Origin: Methanofollis ethanolicus
GTDB lineage: Archaea > Halobacteriota > Methanomicrobia > Methanomicrobiales > Methanofollaceae
Length of the DNA stretch: 64,000 nucleotides
Assembly (NCBI RefSeq): GCF_001571385.1
Contig: NZ_BCNW01000001.1
Location: forward strand, 1,550,001 to 1,614,000
Direction of reading: 5' to 3'
The notes beneath the pieces are model-generated. The model did not search any database and was not told the DNA's origin. It saw nothing but the letters and a program-made list of their open reading frames with translations. Of this stretch, positions 8,388 to 17,087 are shown piece after piece (within the stretch, counting starts at the first letter, position 1; each line of letters starts with the position of its first letter). Position numbers and translations under genes: made by a program.

Positions 8388-10827
8388 ATGGTGCTGTGAC
8401 GTTGATGAGATCGACCCTGGTTTCCGTGTCCATCTCGTCGATGTCGGAGACCGTCAGGTTCACCGTGTACAGCCCCGGCGACTCGTAGGTGTGCGTCGGG
8501 TCGGGGTCTGTGGAGACATTCCCGTCCCCGAAGACCCAGGCCCAGGAGATGGGCGTGCCTGTCGAGGTGTCGGTGAAGTTCACCTCCAGCGGGGCCGTGC
8601 CGTTCAGGGGTTCGGCCGTGAAGTTTGCCCTGAGCGGTGCCGAGACATTGATGTAGTCGGTTCTCTCCAGGGAGGAGAATGCCGTTCCGTCAGAGACTGT
8701 CAGGTTCACCGTGTACAGCCCTGGTGTCTCGTAGGTGTGTGTCGGGTCGGGCTCTGTGGAGACATTCCCGTCCCCGAAGGCCCAGGCCCAGGAGATGGGC
8801 GTCCCCGTCGAGGTGTCGGTGAAGGCCACCTCCAGAGGGGCGGTGCCGTTCAGGGGTTCGGCCGTGAAGTTCGCGCCGAGTGCAGCCGGTGTGGCCGTCA
8901 CCGTGAGGCGCGCCTTCCCGGTGTCGAGGACATAGTCCTCAAGTCCGGGTCCCACGACCTGCGCACCGCCGAGGACGAGGTCGCTCTGCCCGCCGGCGTC
9001 CCCGCGCACCGTGACCCTGCAGAGGGTGATATTTTCTGTTCCCGGATCGGTGCCGCCCCGGATTCCGGAGACGACAATCGAGTCGGCAGGCACCGGCGAG
9101 ACCATGAACCTGGTACCCAGCCATTCGGGCATCTCGACCTTCACGATCTCGCCCACGCGGCGGTTGGTGAGGTCGATGGCCAGCGAGTAGAAGGCGACTC
9201 CCTTGTCCGCCCTGTCCATCACCACGTCGAAGGTCCTGTTCTCCCCTTCAGGGAATGCGGACTCCGCGGGAATGAAGGAGAGGTTCGCTTTCAGTTGCTC
9301 CTCGCTGACGGTGATATACCCGGTCTTTGTCTCGGTGTCGCTCCTCGTCCCGTCAGAGATGGTCAGGGATACGGTGTACGTCCCAGCCCTGGTGAAGGTG
9401 TGGACGGGGTAACGCTCATTCGACTTTGCCCCGTCCCCGAAGTTCCAGGACCAGGTCGTCGGCCCGCCGGCAGAGCGGTCGATGAACTGCACGGTCAGGG
9501 GTGCGGTGCCGCTCCGCGGGAAGGCCGCGAAGTCTGCATAGAAGGGTTGCGACGGCGGAGGTCCGGGCGGTTCCTTTCCGAGCTTGAGGATGAAAGCGTC
9601 GAGAGAGCATCCGGTGAAGAGGGTCGGTCCCTTGCAGATCCCGCTCTCCCCGCCGATCGCGTATCCCCCGTCTTCGGTCAGGATGATCGCGTGCGGGTCG
9701 TTCTCAAGCAGGCCGAGGGAATAGAAGTCCTGCCATGTGATCTCTCCTTCTGCATCTGTCCTGATGAGGTAGATGACGTTCTGGGGGTTTGCCACCGGGT
9801 CGAAGTGGCATGCAAGGACAAAGCCCCGGTCGGAGGTTTCGACAAAGTCCTCGGCCCAGAAAGCCTGTGTGCAGGTGGTGTTGTAGAACCGCGACCATGC
9901 GGCCTCGCCCTCGGCGTCGGTCTTGATCAGTGCTGCGCCCGCTGTCTCAGGCCGCTCGAAGACGGTCTTGCCCGCGAGGGCGTATCCGCCGTCGGCGGTC
10001 TGGAGCACCTTCACGGCCTGGAAGTCTCCCTTTGCTCCCTGTGCGGGCCATTGCAGATCGCGCGCTGCATAGTATTGCTCCCAGAGGAGAACGCCGGTCT
10101 CGTTCGTCTTTCTCAGGAATGCGTCCACGGTCCCGTTGACCGGGTCGGCAGATGTGCCCGCGACCAGGTACCCTCCGTCCTCGGTCTGGAGGACCGAGTA
10201 CCCGGCGTCGTCATACATCCTCAGGAAGCGTGCCGACCACTCCACCTCGCCGGTCTCGTTGGTCCTGACCAGGTATGCCGCGCCCGGTCCGCTCTCCGGG
10301 TTGTCCCGTCCTGTCAGGATGAACCCGCCGTCGTCGCAGACCCGGACGTCCTTCGCCTCCTCCCAGGTCGGGCTGATGTTTCCTGTCGGCCCTGTCCAGA
10401 GGGGCGTCCCCGCACTGTTTGTCCTGACCATCATCATGCCGTCGGTCTTTGCGCCCCCGATCTCTGTCTGTCCATAGCCTGCCAGGATGTATCCGCCGTC
10501 AGGTGTGACTCTCACGGCGTTCGCCGTATCGTAGATGCCATAGTCATAGGTCCTGTTCCAGAGGACGGTACCGTTTCTGTCCGTCCTCAGCAGGAGCATG
10601 TCGCTCGTCGTGCAGTTCTGCTCTTTCCCGGTAAGGACAAAACCGCCATCGCCGGTTTCCTGGAGGCCGTTGCCAAAGTCGTTCAGCCCTGTGTCGAATG
10701 TCCTCTCCCAGAGGACGCCTGGCATGCCCGTCGCCGCGGCCGTCCCGGCCAGCATGAGCAGAAGTGGGATGACGATAGAGATCGCCAGAAAGCGATGTGC
10801 TCCTTTATCTTTAGATTCATCTTTCAT
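8386..10827 (-). CDS. Secreted propeller / cohesin-like / PKD surface protein
   Basis: An 813-residue protein with an N-terminal hydrophobic signal (about 13-32). Seven repeats with the signature DGGF/YxLxG occur at about 35-420 and probably form a beta-propeller. A PKD domain (about 429-505, WSWNFGDG), a cohesin-like beta domain (about 508-640) and two near-identical PKD domains (about 650-729 and 729-813) follow. The protein ends right after the last PKD with no visible membrane anchor, so attachment to the S-layer or release is open. PKD and cohesin-like modules mediate cell-surface adhesion in methanogens (family knowledge). The last two PKD units are so similar at DNA level that recent duplication is likely. 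Confidence 0.85.
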   Translation of the reverse strand: MKDESKDKGAHRFLAISIVIPLLLMLAGTAAATGMPGVLWERTFDTGLNDFGNGLQETGDGGFVLTGKEQNCTTSDMLLLRTDRNGTVLWNRTYDYGIYDTANAVRVTPDGGYILAGYGQTEIGGAKTDGMMMVRTNSAGTPLWTGPTGNISPTWEEAKDVRVCDDGGFILTGRDNPESGPGAAYLVRTNETGEVEWSARFLRMYDDAGYSVLQTEDGGYLVAGTSADPVNGTVDAFLRKTNETGVLLWEQYYAARDLQWPAQGAKGDFQAVKVLQTADGGYALAGKTVFERPETAGAALIKTDAEGEAAWSRFYNTTCTQAFWAEDFVETSDRGFVLACHFDPVANPQNVIYLIRTDAEGEITWQDFYSLGLLENDPHAIILTEDGGYAIGGESGICKGPTLFTGCSLDAFILKLGKEPPGPPPSQPFYADFAAFPRSGTAPLTVQFIDRSAGGPTTWSWNFGDGAKSNERYPVHTFTRAGTYTVSLTISDGTRSDTETKTGYITVSEEQLKANLSFIPAESAFPEGENRTFDVVMDRADKGVAFYSLAIDLTNRRVGEIVKVEMPEWLGTRFMVSPVPADSIVVSGIRGGTDPGTENITLCRVTVRGDAGGQSDLVLGGAQVVGPGLEDYVLDTGKARLTVTATPAALGANFTAEPLNGTAPLEVAFTDTSTGTPISWAWAFGDGNVSTEPDPTHTYETPGLYTVNLTVSDGTAFSSLERTDYINVSAPLRANFTAEPLNGTAPLEVNFTDTSTGTPISWAWVFGDGNVSTDPDPTHTYESPGLYTVNLTVSDIDEMDTETRVDLINVTAP

Positions 10828-11084
10828 TCTGTCCCTCCTTCATATCTGGGGGGTTATGGTGAATGGAGCGTGAAATATGCCGCCCCTACGGCCGGGCATA
10901 GGGGATGACAACTGATAAATTTTGTGTCGGACACATGAACAGAACTCTGAGTGATGCACCTCAAAGCGTACTCGTGAGTACGCTATTTGTATTATTGTGA
11001 ATCAAGACATTTTTGAACATTCTATCTTGAGGTGAAGAAAAAAATGATGGGAGGATGAATACTTCCGGAGGTTTTCCTCCCCGG
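10828..11084. promoter_or_regulatory. Upstream region with two perfect palindromes (10923-10935, 10965-10984)
   Basis: TGTGTC-G-GACACA (10923-10935) and AGCGTACTC-GT-GAGTACGCT (10965-10984) are exact inverted repeats, about 96 and 138 bases before the PKD protein start at 10827. They may be operators for that gene, or transcript hairpins. The rest of the interval holds AT-rich promoter-like sequence and no open frame worth calling. Confidence 0.5.
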
Positions 11085-11392
11085 TTCTCCACCATTACGA
11101 TAGGGAGCGGATGGCAGTCTCCTTCGATATGCAGGGTTCATCCTTCTCCTATTCTATCCTATTTTCGGGGATCAGGGGGAGACAAGAAGGTCAAAGACCT
11201 TTGAGGTGTGAACGAAGTGAGCATGAGAAGACGAAGTCTTCGAGGCAGTCCCCCGGTTCAGATTGTGAAGAAAGCGGGGGTCCGCACAATTTATCATGGA
11301 ATCTGGATAGTCATCGACCCGAACAGGAGATTTTTCTCCTGAATCCAGCATGTCGGGAAAGGGGGAATGAACGAGAGTTTTGGGATGGGCTC
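11085..11392 (+). mobile_element. MITE-like element, copy 1 (left end missing)
   Basis: Non-coding repeat related to the full copy at 11986-12374. The right half and right terminal repeat are recognisable: ACGAGAGTTTTGGGATGGGCTC ends at 11392. The left terminal repeat and roughly the first 130 bases are absent. The interior carries an extra hairpin-like subrepeat (about 11190-11250). The terminus supplies two bases of the stop codon of the methyltransferase gene ending at 11391. The left limit is approximate. Confidence 0.7.
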
Positions 11393-11945
11393 ATGATCCG
11401 TCGGCAGGACGGCATCGCAGAAAGTCTCTGTTCTCCTCTTCAACCGACCAGATTCCTGACTGCCGTATGTCTTCCAGCGTTTCTTCTCTTGACTGTCGAC
11501 CGTCGTTAATAATCAGTATCCCGCCGGGTTTGGCAATTCGTTTGAGTTCCCTGAAAAAAGTATCCGCATCCCTGATCATGTGAATCATATCAAGTGCATA
11601 GACGAGATCGGCGATATGATCATCAAGGTTAGAGTCATATCTTTCAGAAAGGATTGCACTTACGTTTGTAAGGCCGCCCTCTTTAATAAGCGCGGATACG
11701 GATTCAATCGCAAGAGGATGAATATCAACTGCGTAAACATGGCCCTTTTTACCCACGAGTTGAGAGGCCGCTTTTGCGTAACTTCCCGGTCCGCATCCGT
11801 AGTCCACGACCGTCATGCCCGGTTCGATCTCGAACTTTTCAAGCAGGCGAACGGGAGGACAAAGAGGATCCCTGATATTGAAAAATGAGAATTTCATTAT
11901 TCTGAACGCACAATCGGACATATCTTCACGTCTTTTCTCTTTCAT
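11391..11945 (-). CDS. Class I SAM-dependent methyltransferase (UbiE-like)
   Basis: A 184-residue cytoplasmic methyltransferase. The SAM-binding motif I is VVDYGCGPGSYA (about 47-58), motif II is VYAVDIH, and the later ALDMIHMI and PGGILIIND segments complete the Rossmann core. The substrate is unknown. The start is the ATG at 11945, with weak GTGATGG upstream; an ATG eight codons later is possible. Its TGA stop is formed across the junction with repeat copy 1 (two bases from the element), so the natural C-terminus may once have been different. Not obviously in an operon with the stress protein beyond it, since repeat copy 2 lies between. Confidence 0.8.
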   Translation of the reverse strand: MKEKRREDMSDCAFRIMKFSFFNIRDPLCPPVRLLEKFEIEPGMTVVDYGCGPGSYAKAASQLVGKKGHVYAVDIHPLAIESVSALIKEGGLTNVSAILSERYDSNLDDHIADLVYALDMIHMIRDADTFFRELKRIAKPGGILIINDGRQSREETLEDIRQSGIWSVEEENRDFLRCRPADGS

Positions 11946-11985
11946 CTATCCATCACTCTGGAAATTTTCTTTTTCAGTTAACATG

Positions 11986-12374
11986 GAGGTCATCCCAAAA
12001 CTGATCCTACCCTATGTCCCGTCTATGGAATGATCGATATTTGGTTCTGAAAAATCCTGTTCTGGCGTCTTGTCCGGGGTGTTTCACCCCCCGCCCTCGA
12101 AGACTTCGTCTTCTCATGCTCGCTAACGCTCGCACCCCCCATCATTGCGATAGGGGGTGGAGGGCAATCTCCTTCATCAGGATCTCTCTCTTCCCCGACC
12201 CTATCCTGTTTCGGGGGCCTGGGGGCGTCAGTCCCCCGGCAGAGAGGTAGGGGAAGGCGGTGGTTTCGCACTGCATTTTATGGAATTCGAGAAGACATTG
12301 ACCCAATCATGAAATTTTCTCCCGGGCCCCTATGCAGAGATTGGGAGAATGAATAAGAGTTTTGGGATATGCTC
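11986..12374 (+). mobile_element. MITE-like element, copy 2 (complete, TSD ATG)
   Basis: A 389-bp element without coding capacity. The left end GAGGTCATCCCAAAACT and the right end (on the minus strand) GAGCATATCCCAAAACT are imperfect terminal inverted repeats. ATG is duplicated on both sides (11983-11985 and 12375-12377). The interior is GC-rich with a hairpin-like stretch (about 12087-12138). Its right terminus forms the stop codon of the stress-protein gene. Confidence 0.85.
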
Positions 12375-12816
12375 ATGGAGTCTCGTCCTTCTTTACCAGA
12401 AGAATCATGCATTCCGCCATCTGTATGACGCCTTCGGCAACACTTCCCGGGATCAGTTTCTCAAGTTCGCTTCGTCCACGGGAACCTACAACGATCAGGT
12501 CAATATCGTTATCTGCGGCGAAATCCGCGATCTCACGGGCAGGCATGCCAGGCAATATATGAGTCTCCACATCTTTTCCATTTGCAACTTCTTTTACGTA
12601 TTCAAGGGCTTTTTCACCCTCTTCCTTCAGATTTATATACAGATCCCCTGAAGATGCTCCGGCCTCCACCGATCGAAAGGTAGTCTCGTCAACCACATAT
12701 ATGGCATAGACAACTGATCCGAGTTCACAGGCCAGTTCCAGGCCTTTCTTCACTGCAGGCTGGTTTTTCACCGAGCCGTCCGTTGCTATCAAAATTTTTT
12801 CAAATACCTTCGTCAT
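12373..12816 (-). CDS. Universal stress protein, UspA family, ATP-binding type
   Basis: A 147-residue cytoplasmic protein with the UspA alpha/beta fold. It starts MTKVFEKILIATDGS and carries the ATP-binding signature G2xG9xGS (GSRGRSELEKLIPGS) near residue 117. Proteins of this family bind ATP and modulate stress responses. AGGAGG seven bases before ATG 12816 sets the start. The TGA stop combines one genomic T with the first two bases of repeat copy 2. Removing the insertion reads ...E-T-P-C-stop, so the insertion cost only one residue. It lies just downstream of the MFS exporter on the same strand and is perhaps co-transcribed. Confidence 0.9.
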   Translation of the reverse strand: MTKVFEKILIATDGSVKNQPAVKKGLELACELGSVVYAIYVVDETTFRSVEAGASSGDLYINLKEEGEKALEYVKEVANGKDVETHILPGMPAREIADFAADNDIDLIVVGSRGRSELEKLIPGSVAEGVIQMAECMILLVKKDETP

Positions 12817-12861
12817 TGATTCTTTCCTCCTGATACACGATTGCAAACTCCTTCATTACAA

Positions 12862-14361
12862 CTACAGGAGATCATGGCCCTGAAATTCCGGGCATACATC
12901 TTTTCCTGCTTTGATCTTTCCATCCTGTATCTCCCCGCCGATATCTCTCTTCAGTACCTGCAAAATCACCCCTGCAAAACAGAGTAGTGCGGCGACTGTC
13001 ATTGCAACCGTGGTTGCGTCCACAATAAGAGATGGGGCTGCATTGGTCACGATACTGGTATAACCTGCCTGCCGCAACTGAAACGCAAAGATAATCGAAG
13101 CCGCTGATGATCCAAGCGCCATTGCAAACTGTCTTCCTGTACTGTTCATGGCCGAGGCGATCGCTGATTTGTCTATCGGCAGACCGTGCATGATCTCGGC
13201 ATTGATTGGACCCTGGAAGAGAGTAAAACCAATTGCAAAGATAAGCAGGGCGACGATCAACAAACTCAGGTCCACGGCATGTGCAAAATAAGCAAACGCG
13301 AAGAGACCAATTGCCCCGACGAAGAGCCCGATCCCGGTAAAATATTTCCAGGGGTGCCGATCATAGATCTTCCCGACAATGGGGGCACCGGCTGTCAGGA
13401 TCGTTGCAATTAGCACGAATACCAGTCCAACCTGAAGAGGGGAGAAGGCCATGACGCCTTCCAGATAGAAAGGCATCGAGATACTTAACACCATATAGGC
13501 GGTGAATACAAGGGCCATGCAGAGCAGCGGCACGACGAACAGACGTTCCGAAAAGATCGAAAGATCGAGCAGGGGACGGGGATGTCGACGTTCGGTTCTG
13601 ATGAAGAGAGCGAGGGAGATGATACATGCGCACAACGTTGCAGCGATCTCTGCACCAGTCCTCGTTCCTTCTGCAACGAAACCGAGGAAGAGCATCGACG
13701 ATGCAATGGCAGCCGCAAAACTTCCCGCCCCGATCCAGTCCATCCTGTCCTTCCCGGATTTTTCCGGTTTTTCCAGGTCCATCGAGGAGAGACCGAATAA
13801 GACGAGCACGATGCCGATCGGTACATTGATCATGAAGATCGCATGCCAGCTGAAGAAATCGAGCAATAACCCGCCAAGGATCGGGCCGCTCAGGCTTGCA
13901 AGTGCGATGGTCGACCCGAGGAGACCCATCGCCTTTCCATGTTCGGAGAATGGATAGAGTTCAAAGATGATCGCCATCACGATCGAGACCGACATGGCGG
14001 CGCCGATGCCCTGGACGACCCGCAACCCGATGAGTACGGGAAGAGTCGGCGCAAGGGCGCAGCCGAGCGAACTGATGGTAAAAACCGCCATCCCTGCAAG
14101 AAACATTCTGTTCTTCCCGATGGAATCCGACAGCCTGGCAAAGATCAGCATTGCCGCGGTTATGGCGACAAGGTAGCCGGTCATCGTCCATTGCGAGCAG
14201 GCGATATCCGCATTGAAGTACGAGGTGATCGTGGGAAGAGCGATCGAGATGATCACGCCGTCCAGCACAGACATGTACATCCCGAGGAGGGCGACGATCA
14301 TCACCGTCCTCCGGGTATTCCGATCACGTCCTTCCGGAGTTTCTGTATCCGATTTTTTCAT
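12862..14361 (-). CDS. MFS drug-efflux transporter, DHA2 (14-TM) type
   Basis: A 499-residue inner-membrane proton antiporter. Motif C-like and motif A-like segments are visible: MSVLDGVIISIALPTI near the start, RLSDSIGKNRMF in the first cytoplasmic loop and LGLRVVQGIGAAMS in TM4. Hydropathy by eye fits 14 helices, as in QacA/EmrB-type exporters. The second of two adjacent ATGs is taken because GGAGG lies six bases before it. It is divergent from a TrmB-like regulator about 100 bases away that probably controls it. The substrate is unknown. Confidence 0.88.
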   Translation of the reverse strand: MKKSDTETPEGRDRNTRRTVMIVALLGMYMSVLDGVIISIALPTITSYFNADIACSQWTMTGYLVAITAAMLIFARLSDSIGKNRMFLAGMAVFTISSLGCALAPTLPVLIGLRVVQGIGAAMSVSIVMAIIFELYPFSEHGKAMGLLGSTIALASLSGPILGGLLLDFFSWHAIFMINVPIGIVLVLFGLSSMDLEKPEKSGKDRMDWIGAGSFAAAIASSMLFLGFVAEGTRTGAEIAATLCACIISLALFIRTERRHPRPLLDLSIFSERLFVVPLLCMALVFTAYMVLSISMPFYLEGVMAFSPLQVGLVFVLIATILTAGAPIVGKIYDRHPWKYFTGIGLFVGAIGLFAFAYFAHAVDLSLLIVALLIFAIGFTLFQGPINAEIMHGLPIDKSAIASAMNSTGRQFAMALGSSAASIIFAFQLRQAGYTSIVTNAAPSLIVDATTVAMTVAALLCFAGVILQVLKRDIGGEIQDGKIKAGKDVCPEFQGHDLL

Positions 14362-14445
14362 CATATTCCTCCAGAGCCATCCTGAATATGGTCGTCAGGG
14401 TGACAGAGCAGAGAAATGATTGCCAGCACAAAGTATTCAATTCAA

Positions 14446-14465
14446 TACAACTCATGTGGGTTGTA
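14446..14465. promoter_or_regulatory. Palindromic operator candidate abutting the regulator start
   Basis: TACAAC (14446-14451) and GTTGTA (14460-14465) are exact inverted arms with an 8-base spacer. They end immediately before ATG 14466, in the interval shared with the divergent MFS gene. It is a good candidate site for autoregulation. Confidence 0.45.
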
Positions 14466-15230
14466 ATGTCGCAGGCGCTCATCGACAACCTGAAAAAACA
14501 TGGATTCACCGAATACGAAGCAAAGACCTACGTAGCGATTGTCGGTCTGGGCATGGGTACCGCAAGGGAGATCTGCGAGATCTCGGGAGTCCCCCAGGGA
14601 CGTATCTATACGGTTCTGAATGCCCTGAGCGATCGAGGTTTTGTCGGCGTGGAAGAAGGATCCCCGACATTTTATCTGGCCGAAAATCCGGCTGATGTAT
14701 TTGCTGCAATAAAAGAGGGGTACTGCACCTCACTCGACGAGACGATCGAAGAACTCAAACATCTCAATTATGAGGCAAAACCACCGTCGCCTTTCTGGTC
14801 GATCCACAGTGAGCGGGGCATCCTGAGCAGGGAGAAAATGCTGATCAGGTACGCCGGGCACGACATCATCGTCATAATAAAGGACACCCGACCTCTCCGT
14901 CCCCTTCTCAGGGAGTTGAAGGCTGCAAAAAAACAGGTGAAACTCACCATCCTCTCCCATGAAAGGGAAAAATTCACATATGAGGGCCTGCGGGTGGAAG
15001 CGATGAGCAGCGATCTGGCCGGCCTGTTTGAGGAGATGGCAGAGGAATCCGGGCAGGTAATGAAGGATGCGAACTGGGATACCGAACTGTTTATGCTCAT
15101 CGACGGCATGACCGCATTTACCGCGGGGTACAGATCAGGGAGGAAGAGTGCCACGGTGATAAAATGGCCGCCTATCTGCTTTATGATGAAAAGACTCATT
15201 GAGATACTCGAACCTGCGGTGAGAGGATGA
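14466..15230 (+). CDS. TrmB-family transcriptional regulator
   Basis: A 254-residue DNA-binding protein. The N-terminal winged helix (about 5-70: LIDNLKKHGFTEYEAKTYVAIV...AREICEISGVPQGRIYTVLNALSDRGFV) is typical of TrmB proteins. It is followed by a sensor region of the phospholipase-D-like fold (about 105-250). TrmB regulators respond to sugars or other small molecules. It lies divergently from the MFS exporter, so an efflux regulator is likely (inference). The ATG at 14466 lacks a clear Shine-Dalgarno and sits right after a palindrome; an ATG at 14454 is an alternative. Leaderless translation is possible. Confidence 0.85.
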   Translation: MSQALIDNLKKHGFTEYEAKTYVAIVGLGMGTAREICEISGVPQGRIYTVLNALSDRGFVGVEEGSPTFYLAENPADVFAAIKEGYCTSLDETIEELKHLNYEAKPPSPFWSIHSERGILSREKMLIRYAGHDIIVIIKDTRPLRPLLRELKAAKKQVKLTILSHEREKFTYEGLRVEAMSSDLAGLFEEMAEESGQVMKDANWDTELFMLIDGMTAFTAGYRSGRKSATVIKWPPICFMMKRLIEILEPAVRG

Positions 15231-15416
15231 TCTCAAACATGGTGGTCATGCCATTCCAAGTACTTTTCCTCGCGGTACGTCGCTGCTGGAATTAAAGTGA
15301 GTGTTCGGGTTATTATGGCTGCCCAGGAAACAGCATAAAATACAGGTTTTTGGCATCCGGCAAACAGACTTTCTTAATACATGATACCCGGGCCATATCC
15401 GGTGATGTGTCAGTAA

Positions 15417-16031
15417 TTAATAAACCGCCTCTAAACACATCCATCCTTTTTCATGCCTGTGTAAATCCACACTTTGAAAACCAATTTGTAAAAGACGTTT
15501 TTTTAAATCCTCACCGCGATAGATTGTCATACCATCTATACGATCCGTCCATGTGGTATTATCGGGATTATCCAGCTCACAGCAAACAAAAAAAGTGCCG
15601 CCCGGCTGAAGAACCCGCTTTATCTCTTTGAAGGCGGCATCCAGATCCGGCCAAAAATAAATGGTCTCAAAGGCAGTAACAAGATTTAAGGACCGATCGG
15701 GATATGGCAGGCACGATACATCACCCTGCCGGATATTACATCGCTTCCCGAGCTCGAACGCATTTATTTTTTGGCTGAAGGCAACGCTTTCCTCTGAATA
15801 ATCTATACCGTCCACGATGCTGCCGGGCGAATCCTTTAGCATTTTTGCAATATTGGCCCCACCACCACAGCCAATATCTAAAATATGTGAATTGGCATTT
15901 ACGTGGAGGTGTGAAAATCCCCATGAGGCCAGTTTTGCGTGCCCTGAGTTCATACAGATCAACATTAATTTCCCGGGCCTGCCTCGCGGTTTCCGGGTAT
16001 TCTGAAAGAATTTGTTAAGCATATCTACCAT
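15417..16031 (-). CDS. Class I SAM-dependent methyltransferase (Methyltransf_11-like)
   Basis: A 204-residue cytoplasmic protein. HILDIGCGGGANIAKML (about 49-65) is SAM motif I; IVDGIDYSEESV, LPYPDRSLNLVTAFETIYFW and LQPGGTFFVCCE follow in normal order. The substrate is unknown; small molecules are usual. GGGAG lies before ATG 16031. It follows the O-methyltransferase gene on the same strand after 33 bases, so the two are probably an operon. The gap of about 190 bases on its far side holds no gene. Confidence 0.85.
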   Translation of the reverse strand: MVDMLNKFFQNTRKPRGRPGKLMLICMNSGHAKLASWGFSHLHVNANSHILDIGCGGGANIAKMLKDSPGSIVDGIDYSEESVAFSQKINAFELGKRCNIRQGDVSCLPYPDRSLNLVTAFETIYFWPDLDAAFKEIKRVLQPGGTFFVCCELDNPDNTTWTDRIDGMTIYRGEDLKKRLLQIGFQSVDLHRHEKGWMCLEAVY

Positions 16032-16064
16032 CCGTTAATACTCCCGATTATATTAATACTGGTT

Positions 16065-17087
16065 TCAAGGACGCTTTCTTGCGATATCCACCATAACCTC
16101 CCCTATAGGCGTCATCACGGTTCTGCTCTGTACCGATGCAAAACCCGCTTCGATCATGGCACCGGCGATGACTCCTTCATTCAGCCCCATGTCGTCTCCA
16201 GAAAGTGCGAACATCAGGGTTCCGATCACCATCTCTTTCGGTTTTGTTCCCTCATTTGTTTTCCCGTCAGAAAAACTGACGAAAACTCCTCCAGGGTTAA
16301 GGGAATCATGGATCTTTTTTATCACCTCTTTCAGTCGATCTCCGGCAAAATTGAGCGTCATCGAGGCCCAGACCGGGTCATATTCTCCGCCGATAGGGCC
16401 GTCGATGTAATCTCCCCCGAGGACTGCAACACTGTCGCCCATTCCGTATTCTTCCACCACTTCTTCGGCGACCCCGGCAACAGTCGGTCGGTCGAAGAGA
16501 ACCGCCTTCATGGAAGGATGACTCATGGCAATCGACGTACCACAAAGTCCAGGGCCGCACCCGAGATCGAGCATCCTCCTGAACGACGGATACTCAGGCA
16601 GCGAGGACACGAGACGTACTGCCAGTTGCGCCATTCCAGCACGCTGGTAATTCACCGACAACCTCGCCTGTTCCCTCCAGGTCTCCTCGGATTCCAGATC
16701 AGAGACGCATCTCTCTCCAGGGCCGTCCCGTACAAGATCGCAGATATCATCGGGGGACATGCTGTACCATCTGTAGCATGACAAAAAGAAATCCCCCAGA
16801 TAGACGTCGTTATTTTCTGCAAGAAATTCGGCTGCAGCCGGTGAATTCCTGAACAGGCCGCCTTTTTTCTCGATCACGTCCAGCGACGCCAGTGAATTCA
16901 GAAAAACCGCGGTGTTTTTTTGATTGAGATGCAACCGTTCGGCCAGATCTTCTGGACTTTTCCAGTCAGAAAGTTCCTGAAAGATCCCCAGTTTTATTGC
17001 CGCAATAAAAAGATCTGTCTCCTGATTCGTAAGCAGTTTCCCGTACAGTTCTCCGAAATCATCTTTCACTTCAGGTATTTTTTTCAT
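16065..17087 (-). CDS. O-methyltransferase with N-terminal dimerisation domain
   Basis: A 340-residue protein of the Methyltransf_2 type (hydroxyneurosporene / acetylserotonin methyltransferase-like). The first ~100 residues are a winged-helix dimerisation domain (ETDLFIAAIKLGIFQELSD...LAERLHLNQKNTAVFLNSLASLDVI). The SAM domain follows with MLDLGCGPGLCG (about 169-180), LFDRP and a PGGVFVSFSD strand. Archaeal members often sit near corrinoid or natural-product genes, but no such neighbour is seen here. GAGAGGCG lies before ATG 17087. Co-transcription with the methyltransferase downstream is likely. Confidence 0.85.
   Translation of the reverse strand: MKKIPEVKDDFGELYGKLLTNQETDLFIAAIKLGIFQELSDWKSPEDLAERLHLNQKNTAVFLNSLASLDVIEKKGGLFRNSPAAAEFLAENNDVYLGDFFLSCYRWYSMSPDDICDLVRDGPGERCVSDLESEETWREQARLSVNYQRAGMAQLAVRLVSSLPEYPSFRRMLDLGCGPGLCGTSIAMSHPSMKAVLFDRPTVAGVAEEVVEEYGMGDSVAVLGGDYIDGPIGGEYDPVWASMTLNFAGDRLKEVIKKIHDSLNPGGVFVSFSDGKTNEGTKPKEMVIGTLMFALSGDDMGLNEGVIAGAMIEAGFASVQSRTVMTPIGEVMVDIARKRP

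Noticed and set aside
8263-10908. 881-codon open frame on the plus strand opposite the PKD protein
   Set aside because: Its Cys/Arg/Gly/Pro-rich composition mirrors the repeats of the real minus-strand gene. It has no domain and no ribosome-binding site.
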